Source: an uncultured Collinsella sp. (GTDB lineage Bacteria > Actinomycetota > Coriobacteriia > Coriobacteriales > Coriobacteriaceae). Taken from it: a stretch of 44,515 nt of DNA. A program made the translations under genes and the position numbers. This document shows, piece by piece, positions 1 through 8,664 of this stretch. The number at the start of each line of letters is the position of its first letter. The first letter of the stretch is position 1. The DNA is taken from the NCBI GenBank assembly GCA_900756945.1, contig CAAELZ010000075.1:1-44515 (forward strand), in the 5' to 3' direction. The notes under the pieces were generated by a model. It did not search any database. It saw only the letters and a list, made by a program, of their open reading frames with translations, and was not told the origin of the DNA.

Positions 1-726
1 GACGGTCTCGGCGGCAGCAGCCTGCTCGGCGGCCGGCGTCTCCTGCTCGCTTGCAGGCTCGGTCGCGGGCTCAGGTTCGCCAAACGGCAACGAGGGCTGC
101 ACCACGCCACCCGGAAGCTTGGCCTCCGGCTTAGGCTCACCCAGCAACTTGCCGCGACGGCGGCGAGCCGGCTTCTCGGCCTCACGCGCGGCCTCGGCAG
201 CCGCCTCGCGCGCCTTCTCGGCAACAAACGCCGCCGCCGAGGTATCGAGCTGCACCGTTGCGTGCGTGCGGGTAGGCGCGGCGACCTCGCCGGCATGCAT
301 CACGATGACACCGCAGGTGCTCGTCTTAACAAACTCGACCATCTTGGGGTCAGTGAAGCCGGTCACGTCGTTGACGATCGAGGCGCCGCAGCGCACGGCC
401 GCCTTGGCAACCGCCACGTGACGCGTGTCGATCGAGACGATGGCGCCCTCTTTGGCCAGCGCGCGCACCACGGGCAGCACGCGGCGAGCCTCCTCATCGG
501 GATTGACCGGGGTAAAGCCGGGACGCGTGGACTCACCGCCCACGTCGATGATGTCGGCGCCGGCGTCGAGCATCGCCAGGCCATACTCGATCGCGGCATC
601 CGGGTCGAAATGCTCCCCGCCATCGCTAAACGAATCGGGCGTCACGTTGAGGACGCCCATGATGCGCGGACGGTCAAAGCTGAGCTCGTACTTTCCGCAC
701 CGCCATGTCTTGCTGTCGTTCGCCAT
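1..726 (-). CDS. folP: Dihydropteroate synthase, 5' part (gene runs off the left edge)
   Basis: This gene makes 7,8-dihydropteroate from the pterin pyrophosphate and p-aminobenzoate in folate synthesis (cytoplasm). The 242 visible codons start at ATG 724-726 behind an AGGAGG ribosome site. Family motifs are clear: IMGVLNVTPDSFSDGG near residue 20, DVGGESTRPG near 60, SIDTRHVAVA near 98 and NDVTGFTDPKM near 118. After the VIVMHAGE strand the sequence leaves the family pattern and enters about 80 residues rich in Ala, Glu and Pro with a KPARRRRGK basic patch. The expected DPGxGFGK strand and the later barrel strands must lie beyond the edge. The sirtuin gene lies 94 bp upstream in the same direction. 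The first half is identified securely; the complete length and whether it is fused to another folate enzyme cannot be seen. Confidence 0.9.
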   Translation of the reverse strand, partial: MANDSKTWRCGKYELSFDRPRIMGVLNVTPDSFSDGGEHFDPDAAIEYGLAMLDAGADIIDVGGESTRPGFTPVNPDEEARRVLPVVRALAKEGAIVSIDTRHVAVAKAAVRCGASIVNDVTGFTDPKMVEFVKTSTCGVIVMHAGEVAAPTRTHATVQLDTSAAAFVAEKAREAAAEAAREAEKPARRRRGKLLGEPKPEAKLPGGVVQPSLPFGEPEPATEPASEQETPAAEQAAAAETV

Positions 727-820
727 GAACATCCTCCTAAAATGCCCACGCCGCCGCGCTCGGGCGCTGGCGGCGGGGTCGCTTTGCACTCAGTCTTTCT
801 ATTGTATCCGCGCACGCGGG

Positions 821-1573
821 CTAGAACGCAAACGCGGCCGCGATGTCGCAAGAAATCAGCAGGTCGGCATTTGCATCCTGATCGGTGGGAGCAAGGTTGC
901 ATATGGCCAGCGTATCGCCGGTAAAGTATCGCGTAAGGCCTGCCGCCGGATACACTACGAGTGAGGTCCCGCCCACAATGAGGGCATCGGCCGCGGCGAT
1001 GGCGGCAACGGCACCGGTCAACACATGCTCGTCGAGCGGCTCTTCGTATAGCACCACATCGGGCTTGATGCGACCACCGCACGCGGGGCACACGGGCACG
1101 CCCGCGGCGTCCTCGTGCTCGCGCGAGCAAATCCACTCGGCGCTATAGACCGCTCCGCACGACTGGCAAATGTTGCGATGGACCGATCCGTGCAACTCAA
1201 ACACGCGCTGCGAGCCCGCCATCTGGTGCAAGCCGTCGATGTTTTGCGTCACCACGGCATCAAGCTTGCCGGCGCGCTCCAGCTCGGCAAGCTTGGTGTG
1301 ACAGCGGTTGGGCTTGGCGCCAAGCGCAATCATCTTGGTGCGGTAGAAGTCGAAAAACTCGGCCGGATGCGCCTCATAAAAGCTATGCGAAAGCATAGTC
1401 TCGGGCGGGTAGGCAAACTGCTGGTGATACAGGCCGTCCACGCTGCGGAAATCGGGGATGCCGCTCGCCGTGGAAACACCGGCGCCGCCAAAGAACACCA
1501 CACGCTTGTGGGTACCGAACAGCTCCGCCAGTGCGGCGGAGGCCTGCTTGGGGTCCGATATTGCCTGCGTCAT
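821..1573 (-). CDS. Sir2-family NAD-dependent protein deacylase
   Basis: A 250-residue sirtuin, the usual length for bacterial cytoplasmic members, which remove acyl groups from protein lysines while consuming NAD. Visible motifs are the NAD loop GAGVSTASGIPDFRS from about residue 30, TQNIDGLH, the catalytic histidine in FELHGSVH, and a four-cysteine zinc site (CQSC ... CPAC) within which a CSREHE stretch lies. The C-terminal half has the expected GTSLVVYPAAGL nucleotide-binding segment. The open frame continues upstream, but ATG 1571-1573 follows a GGAGGA site and is chosen as the start. It points away from the exonuclease III gene, with 135 bp between the two starts. Whether it prefers acetyl, succinyl or other acyl groups cannot be told. 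Confidence 0.93.
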   Translation of the reverse strand: MTQAISDPKQASAALAELFGTHKRVVFFGGAGVSTASGIPDFRSVDGLYHQQFAYPPETMLSHSFYEAHPAEFFDFYRTKMIALGAKPNRCHTKLAELERAGKLDAVVTQNIDGLHQMAGSQRVFELHGSVHRNICQSCGAVYSAEWICSREHEDAAGVPVCPACGGRIKPDVVLYEEPLDEHVLTGAVAAIAAADALIVGGTSLVVYPAAGLTRYFTGDTLAICNLAPTDQDANADLLISCDIAAAFAF

Positions 1574-1708
1574 ATGAGTCCTCCGTCCTTGTTGGTCGGG
1601 CAGCATCGGGCGACATCCCGGCATGCGGCCTTTGAGTCAGCACGCGCGGAGCCCACCCCGCCCCTGTTGCGCTAATCTTAAGCCTGCAAACCCCGTCGAA
1701 AGGACACC

Positions 1709-2527
1709 ATGCCTCAGACTTACACTTTCGCCTCGTGGAACGTCAACGGCCTGCGCGCCGTGCTCAAAAAGGACCCGAGCTTTATCCAGATCGCGCAAGA
1801 ACTCGACGTCGATATCCTGGCGCTGCAAGAGACCAAGCTGCAAGAAGGCCAGGTTGATATTGACCTGCCCGGCTATCGCCAAACCTGGAGCTACGCCGAG
1901 CGTAAAGGCTATTCAGGCACTGCGGTCTTTAGCCGCCAGGAACCGCTGCGCGTGCTGCACGCCGATGCGCTGCTGCCCTACGCCGGCGAAGGCGAGGCTG
2001 CCGAGCTCGTTGCCCAAGCCGCGACCGAGGGCCGCGTCTGCGCGCTGGAGTTCGACAAGTTCTGGTTTGTCGACGTCTATACGCCCAACGCCCAAAATGA
2101 GCTCGCGCGCATCGATGTGCGCATGGCCTGGGACGATGCCTATCGCGGCTTTTTGAGCGCGCTTGAACGCGAGACCGGCAAGCCCGTCGTAACTTGCGGC
2201 GACTTTAACGTGGCGCATGAGGAGATCGACCTTAAGAACCCCAAGTCCAACCGCGGCAACGCTGGCTTTTCGGACGAGGAACGCGGCAAGTTCACCGAGC
2301 TGCTCAACGCCGGGTTTACCGATACCTGGCGCGCGGCAAACCCCGACGTCGAGGGCGTCTACAGCTGGTGGAGCTACCGCTTTAATGCCCGCAAGAACAA
2401 CGCCGGCTGGCGCATCGACTACTTCCTGGTAAGCGACGCAATCGCCGACAACGTACGCGACACCGGCATCCGCGGCGACATCTTCGGCAGCGACCACTGC
2501 CCCGTCACCCTTACGTTGGAGCTCTAG
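1709..2527 (+). CDS. Exodeoxyribonuclease III (AP endonuclease family)
   Basis: A 272-residue enzyme of the exonuclease III/ExoA family, which cuts DNA at abasic sites and trims 3' ends in base-excision repair. All family motifs are present in order: FASWNVNGLRA at the N-terminus, ILALQETKL near 35, GYSGTAVFSR near 65, the metal and catalytic segment CGDFNVAHEEIDLKNPK near 160-177, WRIDYFLVS near 235 and GSDHCPVTL at the C-terminus. The ATG at 1709 follows a GAAAGGA site. It stands alone on the plus strand, divergent from the sirtuin gene, and is followed by a 534-bp non-coding region whose first hairpin could end its transcript. Function is secure; the exact gene name (exoA or xth) differs between species. 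Confidence 0.95.
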   Translation: MPQTYTFASWNVNGLRAVLKKDPSFIQIAQELDVDILALQETKLQEGQVDIDLPGYRQTWSYAERKGYSGTAVFSRQEPLRVLHADALLPYAGEGEAAELVAQAATEGRVCALEFDKFWFVDVYTPNAQNELARIDVRMAWDDAYRGFLSALERETGKPVVTCGDFNVAHEEIDLKNPKSNRGNAGFSDEERGKFTELLNAGFTDTWRAANPDVEGVYSWWSYRFNARKNNAGWRIDYFLVSDAIADNVRDTGIRGDIFGSDHCPVTLTLEL

Positions 2528-3061
2528 CTCCAGCTGCCCCCGGAGACGAAGGAAAACGGATCATTTTGGGCCTCGTGAGGGTGTCCGCGTGACCCATCCG
2601 CCACGAAACACGCCCATCTACTACGTTTAAGCCACCACCCTCAACCACAGCGAACAACGCAAAAAGAAAACCGCAGGTAGAAAGCCTGCGGTTTTTCATA
2701 AAACGCGGTCATGGTCGGGAGTATCAAGCTAAACGTAGTAGATGGGCCAGTTTCGTGGCAAGCGCCGTCAACTGATTCCCTGGGGACATCTGGGGACGGA
2801 AGAAAATGGATCAATTTGGCTCTCTGAGGGCCACGATGCCCGTCATATCAGCCGGCCATTCCAAAACTATGCCGGTTTACGGGGCTGAATCGCGAACCCC
2901 CAACCATACGCAATTCCGAGATAATAAAACCGCAGGTAAACGGCTTGCTCTATTTCAAAAATAGCCGGCATGGTCTGCTTGTGCCAATCTGGCCCCGTAA
3001 ACCGGCATAGTTTTAAAATGGCACTTCGGCAGTATTGATTCCCGCCCCGGCGCAACCAGCC
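2528..3061. repeat. Non-coding region with two related composite inverted-repeat units
   Basis: No convincing gene lies in this 534-bp gap. It holds two similar units. Each begins with a leader resembling GGRGACGRARGAAAAYGGAT, ending in GAGGG (2540-2580 and 2793-2830), followed by a left arm of about 30 bp, a spacer of about 100 bp, and a right arm that pairs with the left. Arms of unit 1 lie at about 2599-2629 and 2730-2759. Arms of unit 2 lie at about 2856-2886 and 2991-3022. Both spacers contain CCGCAGGTA and CATGGTC at matching places. The arms of unit 1 do not resemble those of unit 2. A mobile non-autonomous element or a structured RNA are both possible. Confidence 0.75.
2668..2697 (+). 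terminator. Hairpin with T-run after the exonuclease III gene
   Basis: A perfect 10-bp stem, AAACCGCAGG paired with CCTGCGGTTT, has a 7-nt loop and runs into five Ts. It has the form of an intrinsic terminator for the plus-strand gene ending at 2527, and it also forms the centre of repeat unit 1. Confidence 0.6.
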
Positions 3062-3760
3062 CTACAGTCCGTACTTCACGACGACTCGGTTGATGCGGCG
3101 ACACCAAGGCTTGTACAGGGCGACCAAAAACACGCAGGTCGCAAGGCCGTGCGTGATATCGAACGGCACCGCCGTGGCAAGACGCGCCATGGCACCCGCC
3201 CACGTGAGCGGTTGAACAAAACCGATAATGTCGTAGGCGTTGATCACAACGCCGTACAGCAAACCCGAAGCAAAGCCGTAGGTCAGCAGCGCCGGCATAC
3301 GCACGGTGCCATCGGCGCGATCAAAAGCGCCGGCATGCGCCAGTGCGCCACCGATATAGCCCACCAGACCCCAGGCATACATCTGCCACGGCGTCCACAT
3401 GCCCTGCCCAAAAAAGAAATTGCTGGTCAGCGCTGCCAACGCGCCAACCATAAAACCATTGCGGCGACCAAGCGTCGCCCCCGCGATAATGGCGATGGCG
3501 CTCACCGGTTTAAAGTCGGGAATGGGGCCAAACAAGATGCGCCCCGCCGCGGCCAACGCCGCCAACACCAGCGTGGGCATAATCTGGCGCAGGCCCGGGC
3601 GCGACGCCTCGTAACCCGCAAAGAACAGCGCAAGCACCAGCGCCACCACGACAAGCATGGCAAGCGCCGCCTGCTCAATACCTGCCAGCAACGCTGCAGC
3701 CATCACCGCAGGAACCGCCAGCAGCAGCGGGATTTCCATATGTTGCAAGACGCGCGACAA
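3062..3760 (-). CDS. ECF transporter S (substrate-binding) component
   Basis: A 232-residue, very hydrophobic protein with about six membrane segments. The central block (AAAGRILFG...PDFKPVSAI, then GFMVGALAALTSNFFFGQG and WTPWQMYAWGLVGYIGG) is typical of an ECF S-component family found beside cbiQ-like and ABC genes in Coriobacteriia. S components bind the vitamin or cofactor and dock on a shared T subunit and ATPase pair. The start taken is TTG at 3758-3760 behind a GGGGG stretch; ATG at 3739 is an alternative with a weaker leader. The matching T and A genes lie about 5.7 kb away at 9472-12002 in the same orientation. The substrate is unknown. A corrinoid is one possibility from distant resemblance, but no cobalamin riboswitch is seen upstream. 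Confidence 0.8.
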   Translation of the reverse strand: MSRVLQHMEIPLLLAVPAVMAAALLAGIEQAALAMLVVVALVLALFFAGYEASRPGLRQIMPTLVLAALAAAGRILFGPIPDFKPVSAIAIIAGATLGRRNGFMVGALAALTSNFFFGQGMWTPWQMYAWGLVGYIGGALAHAGAFDRADGTVRMPALLTYGFASGLLYGVVINAYDIIGFVQPLTWAGAMARLATAVPFDITHGLATCVFLVALYKPWCRRINRVVVKYGL

Positions 3761-3881
3761 CGGCAGCCCCCATCAAACGAATGTCCGTTTATGGTAGCAC
3801 GGGCAAAATGGGGCCGACCAATCCCCCGGCCGGCCTTGGCTGCCAGTCGATCAGGCTTTCGCCACGCGACCGGTCTTGGCG

Positions 3882-4343
3882 CTATTCGCCCGTAACTTTA
3901 GCGGCAATGGCCGCGACAAAGGGATCAAACAGCAAGCCGCCCACAACGACAAAGGCCCATCCGCCCACCACGAGGCGAACCCAACGCGAGAAAAACGGAA
4001 CACCGTCGATAACGCCAACGCCTGACTGAAACGCGACTTCAAATAGCCCGATAATGCAGAAGAGCAGAGTAGCGCCCACAACGGTTCCGCAAATCCGTGC
4101 GCCCGGAGTGTTCCGATCAAAACCAAAAAACTCAACGCACGTCTCAATTGCTTTGCCAAAGAGCGGCAAAAAACCCACGAACTGTGCAATACCGATGGCC
4201 AGAATAAGCTGCCCCCAGAAACCAGTAAGTCCCTGAAAATCTAAGCCAGGCTTTCCCTCAACAATAGGCAGAAATGAACACATGAATAGAGGATTAACGA
4301 TGCCGTTGAGAATGGTCACAGCGGTACTCTTTTTTAGTGTCAA
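3882..4343 (-). CDS. Small integral membrane protein of unknown function
   Basis: About 153 residues with roughly four hydrophobic segments (near 5-25, 37-58, 80-102 and 122-145) and few charged residues. I do not recognise the family. The open frame begins a few codons earlier, but TTG at 4341-4343 sits nine bases after AAGGAG, so it is the better start. The gene begins 54 bp after the stop of the upstream MFS gene, in the same direction, and very likely belongs to that operon. It may be an accessory membrane protein for the transport and amidohydrolase block. Nothing in the sequence gives a reaction or ligand. Confidence 0.6.
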   Translation of the reverse strand: MTLKKSTAVTILNGIVNPLFMCSFLPIVEGKPGLDFQGLTGFWGQLILAIGIAQFVGFLPLFGKAIETCVEFFGFDRNTPGARICGTVVGATLLFCIIGLFEVAFQSGVGVIDGVPFFSRWVRLVVGGWAFVVVGGLLFDPFVAAIAAKVTGE

Positions 4344-4397
4344 GTAGACCAACTCCTTTTGCCCTTGTCGGCCAGGCCCAAAGGGCGAAAACAGGTG

Positions 4398-5594
4398 TTA
4401 CATAAGTGAATCGGGAGACGGCAGGAATGGAGACGCCAGCGCCGTCGCGCCAAACAAAACAGCGCACCCAAATAGAAGCGTTTCATAGCTCTCGCCAATG
4501 CAGAAGGAGAGGGCCACGGGAATCAAAAACGTAAGCCCCAGCGAAACGGTGCTCACCACGCCACCGGCGCTTCCTGCAAGCCCCTCGCGCACCTCGGGCA
4601 ACATGTAGGGTAGCGACTGAACGACCGGACCGGCGACGGCAGTCGAAACGCCAATCGCAAACATGAGCCCGACAGAAGGCTGAGAGACAAAAGCCTCTCC
4701 GGCCCACATAAGGGCACTCCCCGCCATTGCGGCGATGGCCATAAACACGCGATAGTCGCCAAATTGCGCTCGCGCGTAGGGACCGGCCACGCTGCCGACA
4801 ATCGACCCAAGCGTCACGAAAGAGGCAAGAAGCCCGGCGACCTGAGGTTCGATTGAAGCCTCAAGTGCCGAGACAAGATAACCCGAGTACGCCGTAGCCG
4901 ATGCAAGGGCGACTCCAAGCAGTATCGCCACGAGCCAAACCATCGGCATCTTGATTACCGTCGCAAACGCACTTGCCGACGACGAAGCAGGCTCCGCACC
5001 CTGAACGCCAAGGCCATCTGCAGTCTGCAGAACATCCGCCGATGGCGCAACCAGCAGCCACAGCAATCCAAACATGGCAAATAAAACGGCAGCAAGGGCA
5101 TATGCTCGTCCGGGCGTTGCAAAGAGAGGAGAGGTTGCAAGCGAGCAGGCGATTCCGCCCGACCCCGCAGCGTAGAACCATCCCATGGCCCTATCGGTTT
5201 CTCCGCCAAAAGCGGGACCAAGCACTTTTAGAACGATGGCATTCACGACGCATGGTGCCGCGCCCAGAAGCATGGTCGCCATGAACAGCGTCGCAAACGA
5301 TGCGCACTCCGCGCGAGCAACCGCTGCAATTGCAGAAATCGCCGATGCGATGAATACGAGCACCTTCACGCCATATCGATCGGCGCAAACGCCGACAGGC
5401 ATGCCGAATACAACGGCAGGAACAAACGGGGCAAACAGGACGGCTGAAAACTCGGCCGAGGTCAGATGCAGGTCCGACACAACCAGATGTGCCAATCCCG
5501 ACACCTGATACTGCGCGTAGTTCGCAGCAAACACGATGCCGCACACCACAAACAGCAGGGCATATTTTTCGACCGTCCCTTTGCTCACGTTCAT
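4398..5594 (-). CDS. Major facilitator superfamily transporter (copy 1)
   Basis: A 398-residue carrier with about twelve membrane segments and a central cytoplasmic loop near residue 195-215. The loop between helices 2 and 3 carries the MFS signature GVCADRYGVKV. The N-terminus (NYAQYQVSGLAHLVVSDL) and several later stretches (ATAYSGYL, LPEVREGLAGSAGGVVSTVSLGL) align well with the MFS protein encoded at 7252-8463, so the two are paralogues. ATG at 5592-5594 is preceded by an in-frame GTG at 5597. Only 8 nt separate it from the amidohydrolase stop, so the two are co-transcribed. The substrate is unknown; position suggests that it moves the amidohydrolase substrate or product. Confidence 0.88.
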   Translation of the reverse strand: MNVSKGTVEKYALLFVVCGIVFAANYAQYQVSGLAHLVVSDLHLTSAEFSAVLFAPFVPAVVFGMPVGVCADRYGVKVLVFIASAISAIAAVARAECASFATLFMATMLLGAAPCVVNAIVLKVLGPAFGGETDRAMGWFYAAGSGGIACSLATSPLFATPGRAYALAAVLFAMFGLLWLLVAPSADVLQTADGLGVQGAEPASSSASAFATVIKMPMVWLVAILLGVALASATAYSGYLVSALEASIEPQVAGLLASFVTLGSIVGSVAGPYARAQFGDYRVFMAIAAMAGSALMWAGEAFVSQPSVGLMFAIGVSTAVAGPVVQSLPYMLPEVREGLAGSAGGVVSTVSLGLTFLIPVALSFCIGESYETLLFGCAVLFGATALASPFLPSPDSLM

Positions 5595-5602
5595 CACCCT
5601 AT

Positions 5603-7249
5603 CTATGCTTCATCCTTGCGATAGACGACGCGTCCGTTAAAGATCGTCGTCTCGACTTCGAGATCGCGAAGCGCCATCGGGTTCATTTCAAACGGATTGC
5701 CCGACAGGATGACGATATCGGCAAGCTTGCCGGCGGCAAGGCTGCCCAAACGGCGCTCAAAGCCCTCGACATATGCTGAGCCGAGCGTGTGCGCTTGCAG
5801 CGTCTCGCCGAGCGTCAGGGCATTCTCGCGGAAGTATCCCTCCGCCGGGTGCCCGTCAAACTCGCTACGCGTCACCGCAGCATACACGGTATCGATAGGA
5901 TCGATTGACATCACCGCAGGCCAGTCAGTACCAAGCCCTAAGTGGATTCCGCCATCGGCCTCTTCCCTATAGCGCCACATGTGGCTCATGCGCTCTTCGC
6001 CAAGAGACTCCTCGTACACGCCCTGCCCAAGGCCTCCGATGGGATGCTGCGGCTGAATCGCAGCATTAATGCCCAGGCGCTTCATGCGAGCAATATCCTC
6101 GAGCTTCAGGTTATCTGTATGCTCGATAGCAAAACGCGCCCCCTTGTTGCCGCACACCTCCTCGGCACGCTCGACGGCATCGATAATCATCGTGGCCGAT
6201 GCGTCGCCGATAGCATGGATACGAACATCGAAACCATTCTTGTTGGCCTCGAGCACCATACAGTCAAGCGTCTCCTGGTTGCACGCCGGCTCGCCGCGGA
6301 AGTCCTTTCCCGTGGGGGCGTTAAGATACGGCTCGTGCATGTAGGCCGTGTAGGCCTCGGGACAGCCGTCCAAAATGTACTTGAGACCCGCCATGCGCAC
6401 GCGCTCGCTGTGATGACGCGCACGCAGCGCCTGCGACTCTGCCATCGGAGCATCGAGCGCAGAATAGTAGCTGATGCGCAGCGTGCTCAGGTCCTCGCTC
6501 GCCAGTCGGTCATAGATGTCGTACACGCCGGGCGTGGTCACGCCCAAAGGATACATATCGCCAATCGAAGTGATGCCGAGCTTGTTAAACTTGCGCATCG
6601 ACTTGAGCAGCGAAGCATCAAGATCCGGTTTATTGAGCACAACATCGAGCAAGATGTTCGTCGCCTGGGGCTCGGATAAAAAGCCATTCGGCTCGCCGTT
6701 GTCAAAGTGGCGAATAAGACCACCTTCAGGCGTCGGTGTATTGCGATCAATACCAACCGCCCTAAGCGCGGCGGTATTGCACCACACCACGTGCATCGAA
6801 AAATCCGAAAGCACGATTGGGCGGTCGATATCGAGTGCATCGAGGCTGCGGCAATCAGGGTCAATCGGGTTTTCCCATGCAGGCGAATACCAACCCTGGC
6901 CGTAAATCCACGGATTGTCAGGATGCTCGGCGGCAAACTTGGCAACAGCATCCACGCAAGCCCGCTCGCTCGGCAGAAACATCAGATCGCAACAGAAGTC
7001 TTCATCCTTCTGGATTGAGCCGAGCGCAAAGTGCATGTGCGAATCGTTGAATCCGGGCATGACCAGTTTGTTGCCGGCGTCAATGACCTCGGTATCGGGA
7101 CCGATAAACGGCTGCACCTTGTCGGGCGAGCCCACAGCCACGATCTCGCTGCCGCGAACTGCAACGCATCCGGCGTGAGGCTCAAGTTCCTCGGCAGTAA
7201 ACAACGCCGCCGTCTTGAGGACGATATCAGCGGGAACTACCGCCTCCAT
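5603..7249 (-). CDS. YtcJ-like metal-dependent amidohydrolase
   Basis: A 548-residue member of the amidohydrolase superfamily (Amidohydro_3, YtcJ type). Metal ligands are visible: the first HxH is His71-x-His73 in FNDSHMHFALG, a later histidine occurs in RIHAIGDAS, another in AIEHTDN, and the catalytic aspartate in LGTDWPAVM. The C-terminus has the family ending GSLAAGKLADIVIL and NPFE. Members hydrolyse amide, cyclic amide or related bonds in small molecules in the cytoplasm; the substrate here is unknown. The start at 7249 lies 2 nt from the stop of one MFS gene, and the stop lies 8 nt from the next MFS gene, so transporter-enzyme-transporter forms one unit. The LuxR gene at 8665 diverges from this operon and is the likely regulator. 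Confidence 0.88.
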   Translation of the reverse strand: MEAVVPADIVLKTAALFTAEELEPHAGCVAVRGSEIVAVGSPDKVQPFIGPDTEVIDAGNKLVMPGFNDSHMHFALGSIQKDEDFCCDLMFLPSERACVDAVAKFAAEHPDNPWIYGQGWYSPAWENPIDPDCRSLDALDIDRPIVLSDFSMHVVWCNTAALRAVGIDRNTPTPEGGLIRHFDNGEPNGFLSEPQATNILLDVVLNKPDLDASLLKSMRKFNKLGITSIGDMYPLGVTTPGVYDIYDRLASEDLSTLRISYYSALDAPMAESQALRARHHSERVRMAGLKYILDGCPEAYTAYMHEPYLNAPTGKDFRGEPACNQETLDCMVLEANKNGFDVRIHAIGDASATMIIDAVERAEEVCGNKGARFAIEHTDNLKLEDIARMKRLGINAAIQPQHPIGGLGQGVYEESLGEERMSHMWRYREEADGGIHLGLGTDWPAVMSIDPIDTVYAAVTRSEFDGHPAEGYFRENALTLGETLQAHTLGSAYVEGFERRLGSLAAGKLADIVILSGNPFEMNPMALRDLEVETTIFNGRVVYRKDEA

Positions 7250-7251
7250 GG

Positions 7252-8463
7252 CTACTCACCATCCTTAGCGGCGGCAGCCTGCATGGCCTTGCGGCCGAGC
7301 TCGGGCAGAAAGAAAACCGGAACTACGGAAAGCAGGAAGCAGAGGCTCTCGAGACCCATGTTCACAGTGTAGTCGGCACCAGCAACGGCAGAGATACCGA
7401 TGGGCAGGAAATAGCTCATGAGCAGGGAGACGGTGCCCACGATACCGCCAGCGGAACCGGCATACTTATCACCAATCTCGGGAAGGAGAACAGGCATGGA
7501 CTGCATAATCGGGCCGTTGATGGCGGTAAAGAAGCCATTGATGACCAAAATCGTCCACAGAAGGAAGCCGACCGGGGTGTACCACGTCACGAACATCGAT
7601 ATGGCACCGATGAGAGTAGTGACGATGAGAAAACCCTTGAACTTTCCAAGCTTATCGCAGAACGCAGGCCCCACGATGCAGCCGAAAAAGCTGCCAACGG
7701 TAACAATTGCGGCCATGAAACCAGCAGTGGCGACGTCTATGCCCTTGCCAAGCTGAAGCGCCTGAGGCAGGAAACCGGCATAGGCAGTGGTAGAAGCAAG
7801 TCCAAAACCGACGCCAGCGGAGATTAGCCATACGCCAGGACTCTTGATAGCAACCTTAAGGTAGTCGAGCACGGGCTCGGGCTCGGGGAGCGATTGCCCC
7901 TCGGGCACATCTCGGTCAAGCACAATCCAAAGAACCCAGGAGATGGTCATGACGACAGCAGCGACCATATAAGAGTTAAAGACGCTGCCGAACAAGCCAG
8001 CACAGATCTGAGCGACAACGATGGCAACGCACGAAGCCGCGTAGAACAAGCCCATGGCGAAACCAGTCTGTTCACGGAACCAGGTGGCGAGCACCTTGAT
8101 GAGGTTGGCGTTGAGTGCCGAGATTCCCATGCCAATCAGGAACATCGATGCCATCTGCATCGTGAACGAATCGAGCGTAAAGCAACGGAGAAAACCGCCG
8201 GCAACCGAAATTGCGGTGCAAACCGTGACAACTTTCTTAGAACCGATACGGTCACCAAGGGCACCCAGCGGAATTGAGAAGAAAACGGCGGTAAGCATAG
8301 GAACGAGGAACAGCATCGAAAAGCCGACGGTATCGATATTGAGCATAGGCATGACCTCGACGGCGAGTGCTGAGACCTGGTACTGCATGTAGTTAGCCAT
8401 AAAGCACAGCAAGCAAACGACTGAAACAATCGCCCAACGCCATGAAGGAAGCTTCTCTTCCAT
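7252..8463 (-). CDS. Major facilitator superfamily transporter (copy 2)
   Basis: A 403-residue, twelve-helix carrier and the first gene of the amidohydrolase operon. It has the MFS helix 2-3 motif (LGDRIGSKKVV), the NYMQYQVSALAVEVM N-terminal stretch shared with copy 1, and matching C-terminal LPEIGDKYAGSAGGIVGTVS. ATG at 8461-8463 follows an AAAGGAG site. The 201-bp upstream region is shared with the divergent LuxR gene. This transporter-plus-LuxR arrangement is common in Coriobacteriia, where many such pairs occur in one genome. I infer that it imports or exchanges a small organic molecule handled by the amidohydrolase. Identity of the substrate cannot be read from the sequence. Confidence 0.9.
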   Translation of the reverse strand: MEEKLPSWRWAIVSVVCLLCFMANYMQYQVSALAVEVMPMLNIDTVGFSMLFLVPMLTAVFFSIPLGALGDRIGSKKVVTVCTAISVAGGFLRCFTLDSFTMQMASMFLIGMGISALNANLIKVLATWFREQTGFAMGLFYAASCVAIVVAQICAGLFGSVFNSYMVAAVVMTISWVLWIVLDRDVPEGQSLPEPEPVLDYLKVAIKSPGVWLISAGVGFGLASTTAYAGFLPQALQLGKGIDVATAGFMAAIVTVGSFFGCIVGPAFCDKLGKFKGFLIVTTLIGAISMFVTWYTPVGFLLWTILVINGFFTAINGPIMQSMPVLLPEIGDKYAGSAGGIVGTVSLLMSYFLPIGISAVAGADYTVNMGLESLCFLLSVVPVFFLPELGRKAMQAAAAKDGE

Positions 8464-8664
8464 GATGACTCCTTTAATAAGTCGGAATAATCAAACAGCT
8501 TGGAGAACCGGGCCCTGGCTCTTAGGTATTCATATTTTGCGATTGGCCCCTCACCGAAACCATTCGGCTAACGGCTTATCATCATTCGAAAAAAGGAGTA
8601 GTATCTCTACGCAAATTAACTAAAATGCCAGCTAAACCACTACGCAATCTCATCGGAGGTCATC
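8464..8664. promoter_or_regulatory. Divergent control region with two CTACGCAA boxes
   Basis: This 201-bp region separates the minus-strand MFS operon from the plus-strand LuxR gene. It is AT-richer than its surroundings. Two direct copies of CTACGCAA start at 8607 and 8640, 33 bp apart, about three helical turns, just upstream of the LuxR start. They are candidate binding boxes for the LuxR protein, but this is inferred only from spacing and repetition. Confidence 0.4.

Noticed and set aside
3761..3881. Cobalamin riboswitch before the ECF S gene
   Set aside because: The conserved B12-box and core elements could not be found; only GC-rich short repeats are seen.
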